Below, piece after piece: positions 25,645 through 34,393 of a stretch of 64,000 nucleotides of DNA. The position numbers were made by a program, and so were the translations under genes. How positions within the stretch are numbered: the first letter of the stretch is position 1; every line of letters starts with the position of its first letter. The notes below the pieces were generated by a model that saw only the letters and a program-made list of their open reading frames with translations, ran no database searches and had not been told where the DNA came from. This DNA comes from Verrucomicrobium sp. BvORR034 (lineage in GTDB: Bacteria > Verrucomicrobiota > Verrucomicrobiia > Verrucomicrobiales > Verrucomicrobiaceae): assembly GCF_000739635.1 (NCBI RefSeq), contig NZ_BATQ01000151.1:1-64000 (forward strand), given 5' to 3'.

Positions 25645-26772
25645 TCATTCCCCTGCCCCAGAAAGCGACGAATAGAGCGCATCATAAGCATTTACCATGG
25701 CATCGAGCGAGAAAAATTGTTCCACATGCTTCCGGGAGTTCCCTCCAAGCTCTAGAAGCTCCTGGGGTGAAGCCGTCGCCGCAACCGTCAACCCCTGAGC
25801 CAGCGCGGGAATGGTGCCGTAGTTACCCACCCACCCATGATCCGGCGTGCGGACGATCTCACGCACCCCGCAGACGTCATTGGCCACTACAGGAAGCCCG
25901 GTGGCCATGGCCTCCAGCACCGCATTCGGCAATCCTTCGTTGGAAGAGGACACCACCAGCACATCCAGCGCCTGATACCAGGGCGCCGGATCCTGCTGGA
26001 ATCCGGCCCAAACCACGCGGTCTCTGAAGGGACTCTGCTCCATCCGCTGCAACACCCGCCCCTTCTCTGGCCCCCCATCGCCCACCATCAGCAGGTGGAC
26101 TTCCGGGTGCTCCGCCGCCATCGCGTCAAAGGCCTCCAGGAGATCCATGTGCCGCTTCTGGGCACCAAACCTCGCCACAATCCCCAGCCATCTCCCCGCT
26201 GGGGCAAGGCCAAGACGACGACGCACCGCTTCTTTATCAGGCGCAGGAGCAAAACGGACGCAGTCCACGCCATTTAAAATACGGGACAGCCGCCGATGCC
26301 CCGGCCCAATGGCAATCATTTGATCCATCTGCTGCTGCGAGACGGAAAAGACCGCCGATGCTCGCGGATAGAGGAAGCGACGCTGCCAGCGGCGTTTCGA
26401 CGAAAGCTCGGCTCCGTCCCAGATGGTGTGCTCGGAGTGCACGAGATGCGGCGCACCACGACGGGGACAGGCAAGCGTGGTATAAATGAGCCCACCCAGG
26501 TGGCGGGTGTGCACGACGTCATAGCCCCGCGCTCTCACCAGTTGCCGCAGAGCCGTGACCGTGCCCCAGGAGAATCCCGGCGACTTGCCAAGCACATGTA
26601 CCGGCATGCCTGATGGCAGGCGCGCTTCGAATGGCCCGCCCCTCGTCAGGCAGCAGACCTCAAACTCAAACTTTCCCGGATCCATGCGGGAGACCATCTG
26701 AGCGAGGACATTTTCCATGCCCCCCGGCTCAAGACTGTCTACCACCTGGAGGATCCGCAGTCGATCAGCCAT
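25645..26772 (-). CDS. GT4 family glycosyltransferase
   Basis: 375 residues from the ATG at 26772 (MADRLRILQVVDS). The GT-B fold is marked by DSLEPGGMENVLA at 10-22, HSEHTIWDG, NGVD near 168, WLGIVARFGAQKRH and the donor site SSSNEGLPNAVLEAMATG with an EX7E pair, followed by PVVANDVCGVREIV. It is a retaining cytosolic sugar transferase of the group that includes WaaG- and EPS-type enzymes. Its start overlaps the end of the preceding methyltransferase by 8 bp, so it is translationally coupled, and a strong terminator follows its stop. Confidence 0.87.
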   Translation of the reverse strand: MADRLRILQVVDSLEPGGMENVLAQMVSRMDPGKFEFEVCCLTRGGPFEARLPSGMPVHVLGKSPGFSWGTVTALRQLVRARGYDVVHTRHLGGLIYTTLACPRRGAPHLVHSEHTIWDGAELSSKRRWQRRFLYPRASAVFSVSQQQMDQMIAIGPGHRRLSRILNGVDCVRFAPAPDKEAVRRRLGLAPAGRWLGIVARFGAQKRHMDLLEAFDAMAAEHPEVHLLMVGDGGPEKGRVLQRMEQSPFRDRVVWAGFQQDPAPWYQALDVLVVSSSNEGLPNAVLEAMATGLPVVANDVCGVREIVRTPDHGWVGNYGTIPALAQGLTVAATASPQELLELGGNSRKHVEQFFSLDAMVNAYDALYSSLSGAGE

Positions 26773-27586
26773 GCCCGGGCTTCTCCAGAGTGGTGATGAT
26801 GTCCTCGTAGAGGCCAGCGGCATGGAAGGTGCCCCCGTCCTGCCAGCCATCGATCTGGCTTTTCACCACCAGACCATGTTTGGCAGCAAGTTCGTTCATC
26901 TTCGCGGTGGTCAGGTTACTGCGCCATCCGCCGTGCGCCCCGCCGGCGGAGCCGTGGTGCAAGACGGTCCTCCCACCCGGCTTGAGCACCCGGGCAATCT
27001 CCCTCAGGTACGCCTCCACATCAGTATCATTGATGTGAACGAAGACGTCAAAGGACCAGACCAGATCCACGGACTGGTCCGCGACTCCGGGAAGAGAGTT
27101 TCCATCGGTGAGCCCGATGCGAAACTTTGGATCTTTGCCAAACTTCTCCTGACAGACCTCCACACAGGTAGCGGAGATATCGAGCCCTTGGTACGAGGAG
27201 CAATGCTTGAGCAACTCCCCTGTCCACCGTCCGGCACCGGGCCCAATCTCTACCACCACGGCACCCGCTGGCACCGCAGGAATGAGGATGTGCTTCATGA
27301 GGCTGGCCTTCCACTCTTCATTAGGAGTCCACTCGTCACCACCACCGTCCCAGTTCCAGCTTTCCCAGATCGCACGGTTCATCGCCCGGCTGTTCATTCC
27401 AGGAATGCCACGCTTTTCCCGCAGGACCTGCATGCCCCCAAACGCCTTGTTGGCCACCGCGCTGGCGGCTCCGTAAACCCCCAGAAGCAGGGTCCAGGTG
27501 AGTCCGTTCTCGCGCACGGCAAGGCCTGCCAGATTGAGTTTCTGGCCCAGGGTCATTCGCCGGCGATTCTGTACAAGGTCTTTCAT
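26765..27586 (-). CDS. Class I SAM-dependent methyltransferase
   Basis: 273 residues from the ATG at 27586 (MKDLVQNRRR). The first 100 residues are helical and basic. Motif I is VVVEIGPGAGRWTGE (110-124), then YQGLDIS, DLVWSFDVFVHI and LKPGGRTVLHHG in order. The DVFVHI block resembles sugar or lipid O-methyltransferases of polysaccharide loci. Its start overlaps the upstream GT2 by 4 bp (ATGA) and its end overlaps the downstream GT4 by 8 bp: a tight three-gene unit. Confidence 0.83.
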   Translation of the reverse strand: MKDLVQNRRRMTLGQKLNLAGLAVRENGLTWTLLLGVYGAASAVANKAFGGMQVLREKRGIPGMNSRAMNRAIWESWNWDGGGDEWTPNEEWKASLMKHILIPAVPAGAVVVEIGPGAGRWTGELLKHCSSYQGLDISATCVEVCQEKFGKDPKFRIGLTDGNSLPGVADQSVDLVWSFDVFVHINDTDVEAYLREIARVLKPGGRTVLHHGSAGGAHGGWRSNLTTAKMNELAAKHGLVVKSQIDGWQDGGTFHAAGLYEDIITTLEKPGHG

Positions 27587-28617
27587 GAAGTGGTGGTGTA
27601 GTCGGCAGGACGTTTTTCCAAAGTTGATCCAGCCATAGCAGCCGGCTGGCCAGGAGGATTTGTCGATCCCCGAAAAAGCGAGAGAAGGCCGAGGGCAAGA
27701 AAGCGGAACCGGAACCCCCGGGGATAACCGCAGGCGGCGGCGTGCTGGACCCAAAAGCGTCGGCCGACCGAGCGGAAACACTGCCTCATGGCCGCGGCCC
27801 GATCTCCCGCTGCCAGATGCATGCGGGCAGACTGATAAAGGCAAATAGCTTCCGCCTCCCGGCGCAGGTTACTCGTGAGAGCCACTGCAGGATTGGCCGC
27901 AGCCTTGGCCAGCACCTGTAGAATGGAATCCGTCTGGCGGACGGCGTGACGGGACATGTTCGTCCCATGGTCACGCTTGCGATGAAGCACGCTTTTCAAC
28001 ATCAACACGGGACCGGCCGTGGCGGCACGAATCCACATGTCGCGATCCTCAGAAGCCTTCAGCGCCGGATCAAACCCTCCAAGCGAGAGCAACACCTTCC
28101 GATTCGCCAGGACAATCGGCGCAAAGCGGTTTCTCAATACAAAGTCATGAGCCGTGAAGCTGCCCACCTTCCCGCCCACCTGTGTGGAGGCGGGTGACAG
28201 CCAGTCGCCATTGGCATCAATCATGCGCCCCAGCGAGCCCACCACCACTGCCTTGCGATCGCTGTTGAGCTGTGCCTGCACCAATTCCGCGACCGCCTGC
28301 GGCTCCAGTTCGTCATCGGCATCTAGGAACAACACCCACTCGTGTCGGGCGAGTTCCATCCCGGTGTTTCTGGCCGCAGACAACCCGGCATTGTTCTTCC
28401 GATGGCAGGTGATCTTGGGAGCAAAGGCCGCAACGATCCCAGGCGTGCCGTCGGTGGAGCCATCATCCACGACCAAGACTTCCAGCTCCCCGGCATACGC
28501 CTGAGCCAGAGCGGTGCGGATCGCCTGCCCTACAAACCTCTCATAATTGTAAACCGGTATCACAATCGACACCCCTGGGAGAGTGCCGCTTGATTCGGTT
28601 GAGTGGTCAGAGCTCAT
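27583..28617 (-). CDS. GT2 family glycosyltransferase
   Basis: 344 residues from the ATG at 28617 (MSSDHSTESS). The GT-A domain begins GVSIVIPVYNYERFV, with the nucleotide-binding VDDGSTDGT near 57-65 and the metal-binding LDADDELEP near 110. NRKVLLSLGGFDP is the acceptor-side motif. The C-terminal 110 residues are helical and basic with a membrane-associating look (FRFRFLALGLLSLF). It is a cytosolic inverting sugar transferase and heads the operon GT2-methyltransferase-GT4. It diverges from another GT2 gene across a 172-bp region holding a palindrome. Confidence 0.87.
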   Translation of the reverse strand: MSSDHSTESSGTLPGVSIVIPVYNYERFVGQAIRTALAQAYAGELEVLVVDDGSTDGTPGIVAAFAPKITCHRKNNAGLSAARNTGMELARHEWVLFLDADDELEPQAVAELVQAQLNSDRKAVVVGSLGRMIDANGDWLSPASTQVGGKVGSFTAHDFVLRNRFAPIVLANRKVLLSLGGFDPALKASEDRDMWIRAATAGPVLMLKSVLHRKRDHGTNMSRHAVRQTDSILQVLAKAAANPAVALTSNLRREAEAICLYQSARMHLAAGDRAAAMRQCFRSVGRRFWVQHAAACGYPRGFRFRFLALGLLSLFRGSTNPPGQPAAMAGSTLEKRPADYTTTS

Positions 28618-28699
28618 GGGATGTCCAGAATTTCCAACGGACGATATGCCAGAGGGTGCCTTTGTCTGCAACAAGATGGAGAATCCTTGTCGACAATGA

Positions 28700-28748
28700 C
28701 ACGCAAATTGACGAGCATTTGCGTGACAGGTTTTAAGGTTTTTGCGTG
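28700..28748 (+). promoter_or_regulatory. Inverted repeat with a third half-site over a candidate promoter
   Basis: CACGCAAAT (28700-28708) and ATTTGCGTG (28717-28725) form a perfect 9-bp inverted repeat with an 8-bp spacer. A third half-site TTTGCGTG lies at 28741-28748. The repeat overlaps a possible plus-strand promoter, TTGACG (28708-28713) and TTTAAG (28732-28737, spacer 18), 50-80 bp upstream of the GT2 start at 28790. It lies between two divergent glycosyltransferase transcription units. This is the form of an operator for a dimeric regulator; the regulator is unknown. Confidence 0.55.
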
Positions 28749-28789
28749 CACTTACCTACTGAAAGTGAGAAGGATGCACGCCCTGCTCA

Positions 28790-29518
28790 ATGCCACTGCT
28801 TTTCTCCGTCATTCTCCCCGTCCTGCACGCCGATGGCAAGCTGGGGAAGACGCTCGACTCCATTGCCAGTCAGGATTTTGACGATTTGGAGGTCCTGGTG
28901 ATGGATGGCGGAGCTTCCCCATCCACAGAACTGCTGGTAAAGCGCAGCCCTTTGCACCGGGAAGGCCGCCTGCACTACGTGGGAAAACCGGACCGCGGCA
29001 TCTATGATGCGATGAACGAGGCTCTCAACCTGGCCGCAGGCAGGTACATCTATTTCATCGGTGCTGGCGACGCCCTGCGCCCCCAGGCCCTCGCCGCCGT
29101 GCGAGACCAACTGCCCGCGAGCGACTCCAGTCTGGTGTACGGGAATGTCATGCGGGGAGCACAGGTCTATGACGGCCCTTTCGACGCCTGGCGGCTCTGC
29201 CACCGGAACATCTGTCACCAAGCCGCCTTTTATGGGCGGGACATCTTCCAGCTGGTGGGACGATTCTCCCTTTCCTACCCGGCATGTGCAGACTGGGAGT
29301 TCAACATGCGCTGCTACGGCGATTCCCGCATCGCCAAGCACTACATTGAGACTGTGGTGGCGGACTTCGAGCAGGGCGGCCTGAGCGCTCACGGAGACCC
29401 GGCGTTTAACCGCGATCACGGCCACCTCATCCGCCGGCATCTGGGGCTGCTCCCCTTCTTAAGATGGGCAATTGGGGTGACCAAGACCCGGGCCCTCACG
29501 CGGCTGCGCCATGAGTAA
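28790..29518 (+). CDS. GT2 family glycosyltransferase (WcaE-like)
   Basis: 242 residues, ATG at 28790. It is a compact GT-A domain: FSVILPVLHADG, LVMDGGASPST and KPDRGIYDAMNEALNLA, then IYFIGAGDALRP where the DXD is reduced to GAGD. NICHQAAFYGRDIF and ACADWEFNMRCYG follow. The GIYDAMNE block and short length match the group of GT2 enzymes that includes WcaE-type colanic-acid transferases. It is the first gene of the long plus-strand cluster and lies just ahead of the GbsR regulator gene. Confidence 0.85.
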   Translation: MPLLFSVILPVLHADGKLGKTLDSIASQDFDDLEVLVMDGGASPSTELLVKRSPLHREGRLHYVGKPDRGIYDAMNEALNLAAGRYIYFIGAGDALRPQALAAVRDQLPASDSSLVYGNVMRGAQVYDGPFDAWRLCHRNICHQAAFYGRDIFQLVGRFSLSYPACADWEFNMRCYGDSRIAKHYIETVVADFEQGGLSAHGDPAFNRDHGHLIRRHLGLLPFLRWAIGVTKTRALTRLRHE

Positions 29519-29568
29519 TCCGGCAAATAACGAAGCAATGGGAACAAATGTCAGTTGCAATTCGTTGG

Positions 29569-29590
29569 GAACGTTCAAAATTTTCTGAAC
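29569..29590 (+). promoter_or_regulatory. Overlapping palindromes at the start of the GbsR/MarR gene
   Basis: GAACGTTC (29569-29576) is a perfect palindrome. It overlaps GTTCAAAATTTTCTGAAC (29573-29590), in which seven of nine base pairs are symmetric. The second ends two bases before the ATG. Such sites directly at the start of a MarR-type gene suggest autoregulation, which is inference. Confidence 0.4.
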
Positions 29591-29591
29591 A

Positions 29592-30125
29592 ATGTTCTCC
29601 AACTCCTCGACCCACCAGGGCCTTTCATGGGCGGCAGAACGACATCGTTTCATTGAAGCAGGAGGAAACACCTCCCATGCCTTCGGATTGGGCCGGATGA
29701 TCGGCAGAGCCTATGCCATGCTATACCTCGCGACGAGCCCGATGTCGCTGGACGAGATTGCCGCGACGCTCAGGGTCAGCAAGGCCAGCGCCAGCACCGT
29801 GCTTCGGCAACTCGCCTCCTGGCAGGCAGTCCGCCAAATCTGGGTGGCGGGAGACCGCAAGGACTACTACGAGGCGGAGACGGATTTTGCGGTGATCTTG
29901 AAGGAAGGGCTGATGCCGGGAGTCCGGAAGAAGCTGCAGACGGCAGGCACCCAGATCGAAAAGACGCTGCAAAGCTCCACCCAGAAAGCGTCAGCGACAC
30001 CGGCAAACGAAGAGGTGTCCCCCGCCGACCAGGCGGAAATTCGGCGGCGGCTGCGTTCGGCGCAGCAACTCCATCAACGTCTGGATAAAGTGCTGGGGAG
30101 CAAGCTGCTCGCCCGGTTTCTTTGA
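29592..30125 (+). CDS. GbsR/MarR-family transcriptional regulator
   Basis: 177 residues, ATG at 29592. A winged helix-turn-helix occupies about 40-100: MSLDEIAATLRVSKASASTV is the recognition region, and the wing RQIWVAGDRKDYY contains the Asp-Arg pair common in MarR-type wings. The pattern GRMIGRAYAMLYL before it is typical of GbsR-like proteins. A helical C-terminal half suits dimerisation. It lies inside the polysaccharide cluster, 73 bp after a GT2 and 115 bp before another, so it probably controls part of the locus. The ligand is unknown. Confidence 0.82.
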   Translation: MFSNSSTHQGLSWAAERHRFIEAGGNTSHAFGLGRMIGRAYAMLYLATSPMSLDEIAATLRVSKASASTVLRQLASWQAVRQIWVAGDRKDYYEAETDFAVILKEGLMPGVRKKLQTAGTQIEKTLQSSTQKASATPANEEVSPADQAEIRRRLRSAQQLHQRLDKVLGSKLLARFL

Positions 30126-30240
30126 TCCAGATCAGTTCAAATCATTGCGACAGGAGCCCTCTGAGGACTGCTCTCCACCCAATTCCAAGCATGGCCGCAA
30201 CTCTCTGCGACCAATGGCGGCAGCGTGACGAAATCTGATT

Positions 30241-31242
30241 GTGCCAGCCGCTGCCCCTACAGTCTCGATTGTCATTCCCGCTTATCGGAAAGCGGCGACT
30301 CTGGCCAGAGCGCTCCAAAGCGTGGCCAACCAGTCGTACCGGGACTTCGAGCTGCATGTGGTGGATGACTCAGGCAACGAGGACCTCAGGCCTTTGGTGG
30401 CGCAGTACGCGGTCACCAGCTACACACCCCAGAACTGCCAGGGCCCGGGAGCCGCTCGAAACCGGGGTCTGACCCTGTGCACAGGCCGCTATGTCATCTC
30501 TCTGGACCACGACGATGAGTGGGATCCGGATTTTCTGGAACGGGCCGTCGAGGCGATCGAGCATCACCATGCGGACACCATCTGGATGAACTTCCGCATT
30601 TCCGGCATTCGCGACCGCGCAGACTGCCTCGCCACCAGCCCGTCTCGACGGAAGTTGTTTGCCCACCAGACGGAGAAGTCGTGGCTCATGACCCACGATC
30701 AGGCCTGTCGTTTCTATCTGGGCAGGATGGCCCCCCTCTCCAACAGCGCCATGCTCTTCCGTAGAGAAAAGCTGGGAACCGGCTGGTATGAGAAGGCCAT
30801 GATGGCAGACGACTGGCTGCTCATGGCCCGACTGCTGATGGACCCTGCAATCAAAACCGGCATCGTGGCCGCCCCTTCATGGACCAAACATGAAGACGGA
30901 AGCCACCGCTCCCTCTGGTCTCAGGAAACCGGCAGACGCTGTGTGCATGATGTCACCTATGCCTGGCAGCACTACGCGCCCGCGATGACACCTGCGAACC
31001 AGCAACAGGTGCGACTCTACCTGGGCAACCTGCACTACAAACTTGCCTACCACTGCTTCTGGGCCGGCGACCACACAGAGGGCCGGGACAATGTCCGGCT
31101 CGGGAGAGGCCTGGCTGGCATCACAGGCCAGTCGCTCCTCCTCGTCATGATCTTCGCCCTCCGCAAACTGGCAAGAGCGGCGGGCCTCCCACCCCTTAGC
31201 ACTCTGAATCGGGCTCCCAAGCAAACCAGTACGCAGCCCTGA
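30241..31242 (+). CDS. GT2 family glycosyltransferase
   Basis: 333 residues with a GTG start at 30241 (no in-frame ATG before the domain). The GT-A domain opens VSIVIPAYRKAATLARAL, has HVVDDSGNED, then NCQGPGAARNRGL and SLDHDDEWDPDF with the DHDD metal site. NSAMLFRREKLGTGWYEKAMMADDW marks the acceptor region. The C-terminal third is helical with a hydrophobic stretch near the end (LLLVMIFALRKLA) that may sit on the membrane. It is followed after 36 bp by the ABC exporter pair. Confidence 0.86.
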   Translation: MPAAAPTVSIVIPAYRKAATLARALQSVANQSYRDFELHVVDDSGNEDLRPLVAQYAVTSYTPQNCQGPGAARNRGLTLCTGRYVISLDHDDEWDPDFLERAVEAIEHHHADTIWMNFRISGIRDRADCLATSPSRRKLFAHQTEKSWLMTHDQACRFYLGRMAPLSNSAMLFRREKLGTGWYEKAMMADDWLLMARLLMDPAIKTGIVAAPSWTKHEDGSHRSLWSQETGRRCVHDVTYAWQHYAPAMTPANQQQVRLYLGNLHYKLAYHCFWAGDHTEGRDNVRLGRGLAGITGQSLLLVMIFALRKLARAAGLPPLSTLNRAPKQTSTQP

Positions 31243-31278
31243 TTCTGATTCCCCTGCCCCCGAGCTATTTCAGTCATC

Positions 31279-32190
31279 ATGGAAAACCCGCCCTCTCCAA
31301 CCCAGGCCTCTGCGGCTGACATCGCCCCGCTGGAAACCGGCGACGACGAGACTTGGGATCTCATCATCCGGCCGAAGTCCGGCTGGCTGGAACTGCACCT
31401 CGAAGATCTCTGGCGTTATCGCGACCTGCTCTGGATGTTCGTCCGGCGCGACTTCGTGGCGCAATACAAACAGACCATTCTGGGCCCGCTCTGGTTTCTG
31501 ATTCAGCCCCTGCTCACGACGCTGACGTTCACCATCATCTTCAGCGGGGTGGCCAAGCTCTCCACAGACGGCCTGCCGCCCCTGCTCTTCTACCTCGCCG
31601 GCACCGCCCCGTGGAACTACTTCGCCACCTGCGTGACCAAGACGTCCACCACGTTTGTTACCAACGCGAACCTGTTCGGAAAGGTGTACTTCCCTCGACT
31701 GGTCACGCCCATCTCCATCGTCATCTCCACCCTCATCCAGTTCGCCATCCAGTTCGCGCTCCTGCTGGGCACATTGATCTGGTACCTGGCGAAAGGCGAA
31801 CCCATCACTCCACACTGGACGGGCATTGCTTTGATGAGTCCGCTGCTCATTGTCATGATGGCTGCTCTGGGCCTTGGGGTGGGCATCATCGTCTCCGCCC
31901 TCACCACCAAGTATCGCGACCTTTCCTTCCTCGTGACCTTCGGCATCCAGCTCGCCATGTATGCGACGCCGGTGGTGTACCCTCTCTCATCCGTTCCGGA
32001 GCGCTACCGCTCCTGGATGGAGCTCAATCCCATGACCCCGGTCATCGAGGCCTATCGCGCGGTTTACCTGGGGGTCGGGGCCTTCGACTGGGGCTCCCTC
32101 ACTTACAGCGCCGGGTTCACCCTTGCCACCCTTCTGGTGGGCATCATCATCTTCAACCGGGTGGAAAAGACGTTCGTGGACACCGTTTGA
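31279..32190 (+). CDS. wzm: ABC-2 type polysaccharide exporter, permease (Wzm/TagG-like)
   Basis: 303 residues, ATG at 31279. A cytosolic N-terminal part with the sequence LWMFVRRDFVAQYKQTILGPLWF, the amphipathic entry found in Wzm/TagG/KpsM proteins, precedes six hydrophobic segments between about 68 and 300. Cytosolic loops are short. It should form the inner-membrane channel that flips a finished lipid-linked polymer to the periplasm, driven by the ATPase encoded 16 bp downstream. Confidence 0.92.
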   Translation: MENPPSPTQASAADIAPLETGDDETWDLIIRPKSGWLELHLEDLWRYRDLLWMFVRRDFVAQYKQTILGPLWFLIQPLLTTLTFTIIFSGVAKLSTDGLPPLLFYLAGTAPWNYFATCVTKTSTTFVTNANLFGKVYFPRLVTPISIVISTLIQFAIQFALLLGTLIWYLAKGEPITPHWTGIALMSPLLIVMMAALGLGVGIIVSALTTKYRDLSFLVTFGIQLAMYATPVVYPLSSVPERYRSWMELNPMTPVIEAYRAVYLGVGAFDWGSLTYSAGFTLATLLVGIIIFNRVEKTFVDTV

Positions 32191-32206
32191 GAATCCTTTC
32201 TACCCC

Positions 32207-33487
32207 ATGCCGAGCGACACTGTCATCTCCGTCCGCAATCTCTCCAAACTCTACCGTCTGGGGGAGGTCAGCACCGGCGTGCTGGCCCACGACCTGAACC
32301 GCTGGTGGCACCGGTTCCGGGGCAAGGAGGATCCTTACACCCGGCTGGGTGCCGTCAACGACCGCACCGCCAAGGCCAGCAGCGACTACGTGTGGGCCCT
32401 GCGTGACACGAGCTTCGACGTGCGGCGCGGGGAGGTGCTGGGAGTTATTGGAAAGAACGGCGCCGGCAAGAGCACGCTGCTGAAGCTGCTCTCCCGGGTG
32501 ACCAGCCCCACTGGCGGAGAGATCAAGGTGCGCGGGCGGATTGCAGCCCTGCTTGAGGTCGGAACGGGCTTTCACCCGGAACTCACCGGAAGGGAGAACA
32601 TCTTCCTCAACGGCGCCATTCTGGGCATGCGCAAGCCAGAGATCGTGCGCCGGCTCGATGAAATCGTCGAGTTCAGCGGATGTGAACGCTACGTGGACAC
32701 CCCGGTGAAACGCTACAGCTCCGGCATGTATGTGCGGCTTGCCTTCGCCGTCGCCGCCCACCTCGATCCCGATATCTTGATTGTGGACGAGGTTCTGGCC
32801 GTGGGTGACGCAGAGTTCCAGCAGCGCTGCATCGGCAAGATGAAGGATGTGGCCGCCACCAGCGGGCGGACGGTCATCTTTGTGAGCCACAACCTCAGCG
32901 CCGTGCAGTCCCTCTGCAATTCTGTCATCCGCATGCAGGAAGGCACCCTGGTCTCCGCCACGCGGGATGTGCAGACGGAGATCAATCTTTACCTGAGCAA
33001 TGCTCAACGGGGTAACAGCCACTTCCCCAAACGCCTCTCGGCAGAGATCACTCTGGACGCGCTCAAGGTCTCACCGGGTCAGGTGGCGAGCCGTTCCCGC
33101 GCGGAAATCACCGTGAGCCTGGAGACCTCCGTCGCCACACGGATGACGGACGCCTGCATCCTCATCTATGACGCCAAGGGCACACGGGTCGCCATATTAG
33201 ATGGGCGGGAAACAGGGCTCGCTCCCATGAGACTCGCGGCAGGTCGCACCGATCTGGTGTTTGATATTGCCACCGCCAACCTGGTTCCCGGCACCTACAA
33301 TCTGGGCCTGTACTTTCACTCCGGCCTTACCAACGTCAATCTTACAGACCTCATGGAAATGACCGTCCTTGAGACCTCCGCCCTGGGCGTGCCCACCTAC
33401 CCGGCTGAGCACCGTGGCTTTGCCCTGCTCGACTTCAAGACCCGCTGGCAGACGCCTGACTCTGCTCCGCCAACCGCCTCAGCTTAA
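32207..33487 (+). CDS. wzt: ABC-type polysaccharide exporter, ATPase with C-terminal carbohydrate-binding domain (Wzt-like)
   Basis: 426 residues from the ATG at 32207 (MPSDTVISVR); an earlier in-frame start lies inside the permease gene. The ATPase has Walker A GKNGAGKST (82-90), the Q-loop region, signature YSSGMYVRLAF near 167 and Walker B ILIVDEVLAVGD. An insertion rich in Trp, Arg and Lys (about 30-60) precedes Walker A, as in other Wzt proteins. From about 245 the C-terminal beta-sandwich resembles the Wzt domain that reads the modified non-reducing end of O-antigens. Nearby FkbM and other methyltransferases could supply such a cap. Confidence 0.92.
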   Translation: MPSDTVISVRNLSKLYRLGEVSTGVLAHDLNRWWHRFRGKEDPYTRLGAVNDRTAKASSDYVWALRDTSFDVRRGEVLGVIGKNGAGKSTLLKLLSRVTSPTGGEIKVRGRIAALLEVGTGFHPELTGRENIFLNGAILGMRKPEIVRRLDEIVEFSGCERYVDTPVKRYSSGMYVRLAFAVAAHLDPDILIVDEVLAVGDAEFQQRCIGKMKDVAATSGRTVIFVSHNLSAVQSLCNSVIRMQEGTLVSATRDVQTEINLYLSNAQRGNSHFPKRLSAEITLDALKVSPGQVASRSRAEITVSLETSVATRMTDACILIYDAKGTRVAILDGRETGLAPMRLAAGRTDLVFDIATANLVPGTYNLGLYFHSGLTNVNLTDLMEMTVLETSALGVPTYPAEHRGFALLDFKTRWQTPDSAPPTASA

Positions 33488-33526
33488 ACACTACCTCTTC
33501 CCGCCACCATCTTCCGAGACCCCGTC

Positions 33527-34342
33527 ATGCTGTCCTATATTTCCAAACGCATCAACGACCGGATTGGCCACCTCCGGTTCAATTCCCGCGGCTACTTCCC
33601 CTACTTCGGCACCCAAGTCTATGCCCCCAAGGGATGCGTCCTCTACACCCGGCTGCGCCATGAGGGTGTGTTTGAGAGAGACACCTGCCACTATCTGGTG
33701 AAGGCGGCGCGGGAGGGCACCTGGTTTCTGGATGTAGGAGCCAACCTGGGACTGATGTCGGCCCCGGTCCTGGCCCAAAAGCCAGGCGTGAAGGTTCTTT
33801 CCATCGAACCGTCTCCCAACTCCCACCCCTATCTCAAACAAACGCGGGACCATTCTCCCTATGCCGACCGGTGGCAGACGCTGAGCAAGGCCGTGAGCCG
33901 GAACACGGGCACGGTGGACTTCGTCCTGGCTGATGAATCGCACGCCGCCTTCGAAGGCATGCGCGACACGGGACGCGTCTCCATGAAGCGCAAGGTGCAG
34001 GTGGAAACCGCGCCGCTCGACGCCATCTGGGAATCCATCGGCTCCCCGCCGGTTTCGCTGATCAAGATCGACGTGGAAGGAGCCGAGACGGAAGTGTTGG
34101 AAGGTGCCAGGAAATTGCTCGCAAGCTGCCGCCCCACGGTGGTGCTGGAGTGGAACCCTCTCAATCTTCACGCCTACGGCACGCCGCTGGGTTGGCTCCT
34201 CGATTTCGCTGCGGAGACCGGCTATTTCTGCTGCGACATGACCACCATGGCGGCCATCCACAACCTGGAGCACCTGGAGCACCTCTCCTCTCAGGGTCGG
34301 GAGAACTTCGTCCTGTATCCCAAGAACACGCAGGCGTCCTGA
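33527..34342 (+). CDS. FkbM family methyltransferase (first of three paralogues)
   Basis: 271 residues, ATG at 33527. Motif I is FLDVGANLGLMS and the SAM-acidic strand is VLSIEPSPNSHPYL. The FkbM signature LIKIDVEGAETEVLEGA sits near 181-197. An N-terminal segment GYFPYFGTQVYAPKGCVLYTRL precedes the domain. FkbM enzymes O-methylate sugars or polyketides. It follows Wzt by 39 bp, so it may cap or decorate the exported chain. It has two further family members 5-7 kb downstream, with different N-termini. Confidence 0.87.
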   Translation: MLSYISKRINDRIGHLRFNSRGYFPYFGTQVYAPKGCVLYTRLRHEGVFERDTCHYLVKAAREGTWFLDVGANLGLMSAPVLAQKPGVKVLSIEPSPNSHPYLKQTRDHSPYADRWQTLSKAVSRNTGTVDFVLADESHAAFEGMRDTGRVSMKRKVQVETAPLDAIWESIGSPPVSLIKIDVEGAETEVLEGARKLLASCRPTVVLEWNPLNLHAYGTPLGWLLDFAAETGYFCCDMTTMAAIHNLEHLEHLSSQGRENFVLYPKNTQAS

Positions 34343-34393
34343 GCTGTCCTGCGTACGCAGGTTCGCTCCCTCCTTCCCTCTCATCCATCGTTC

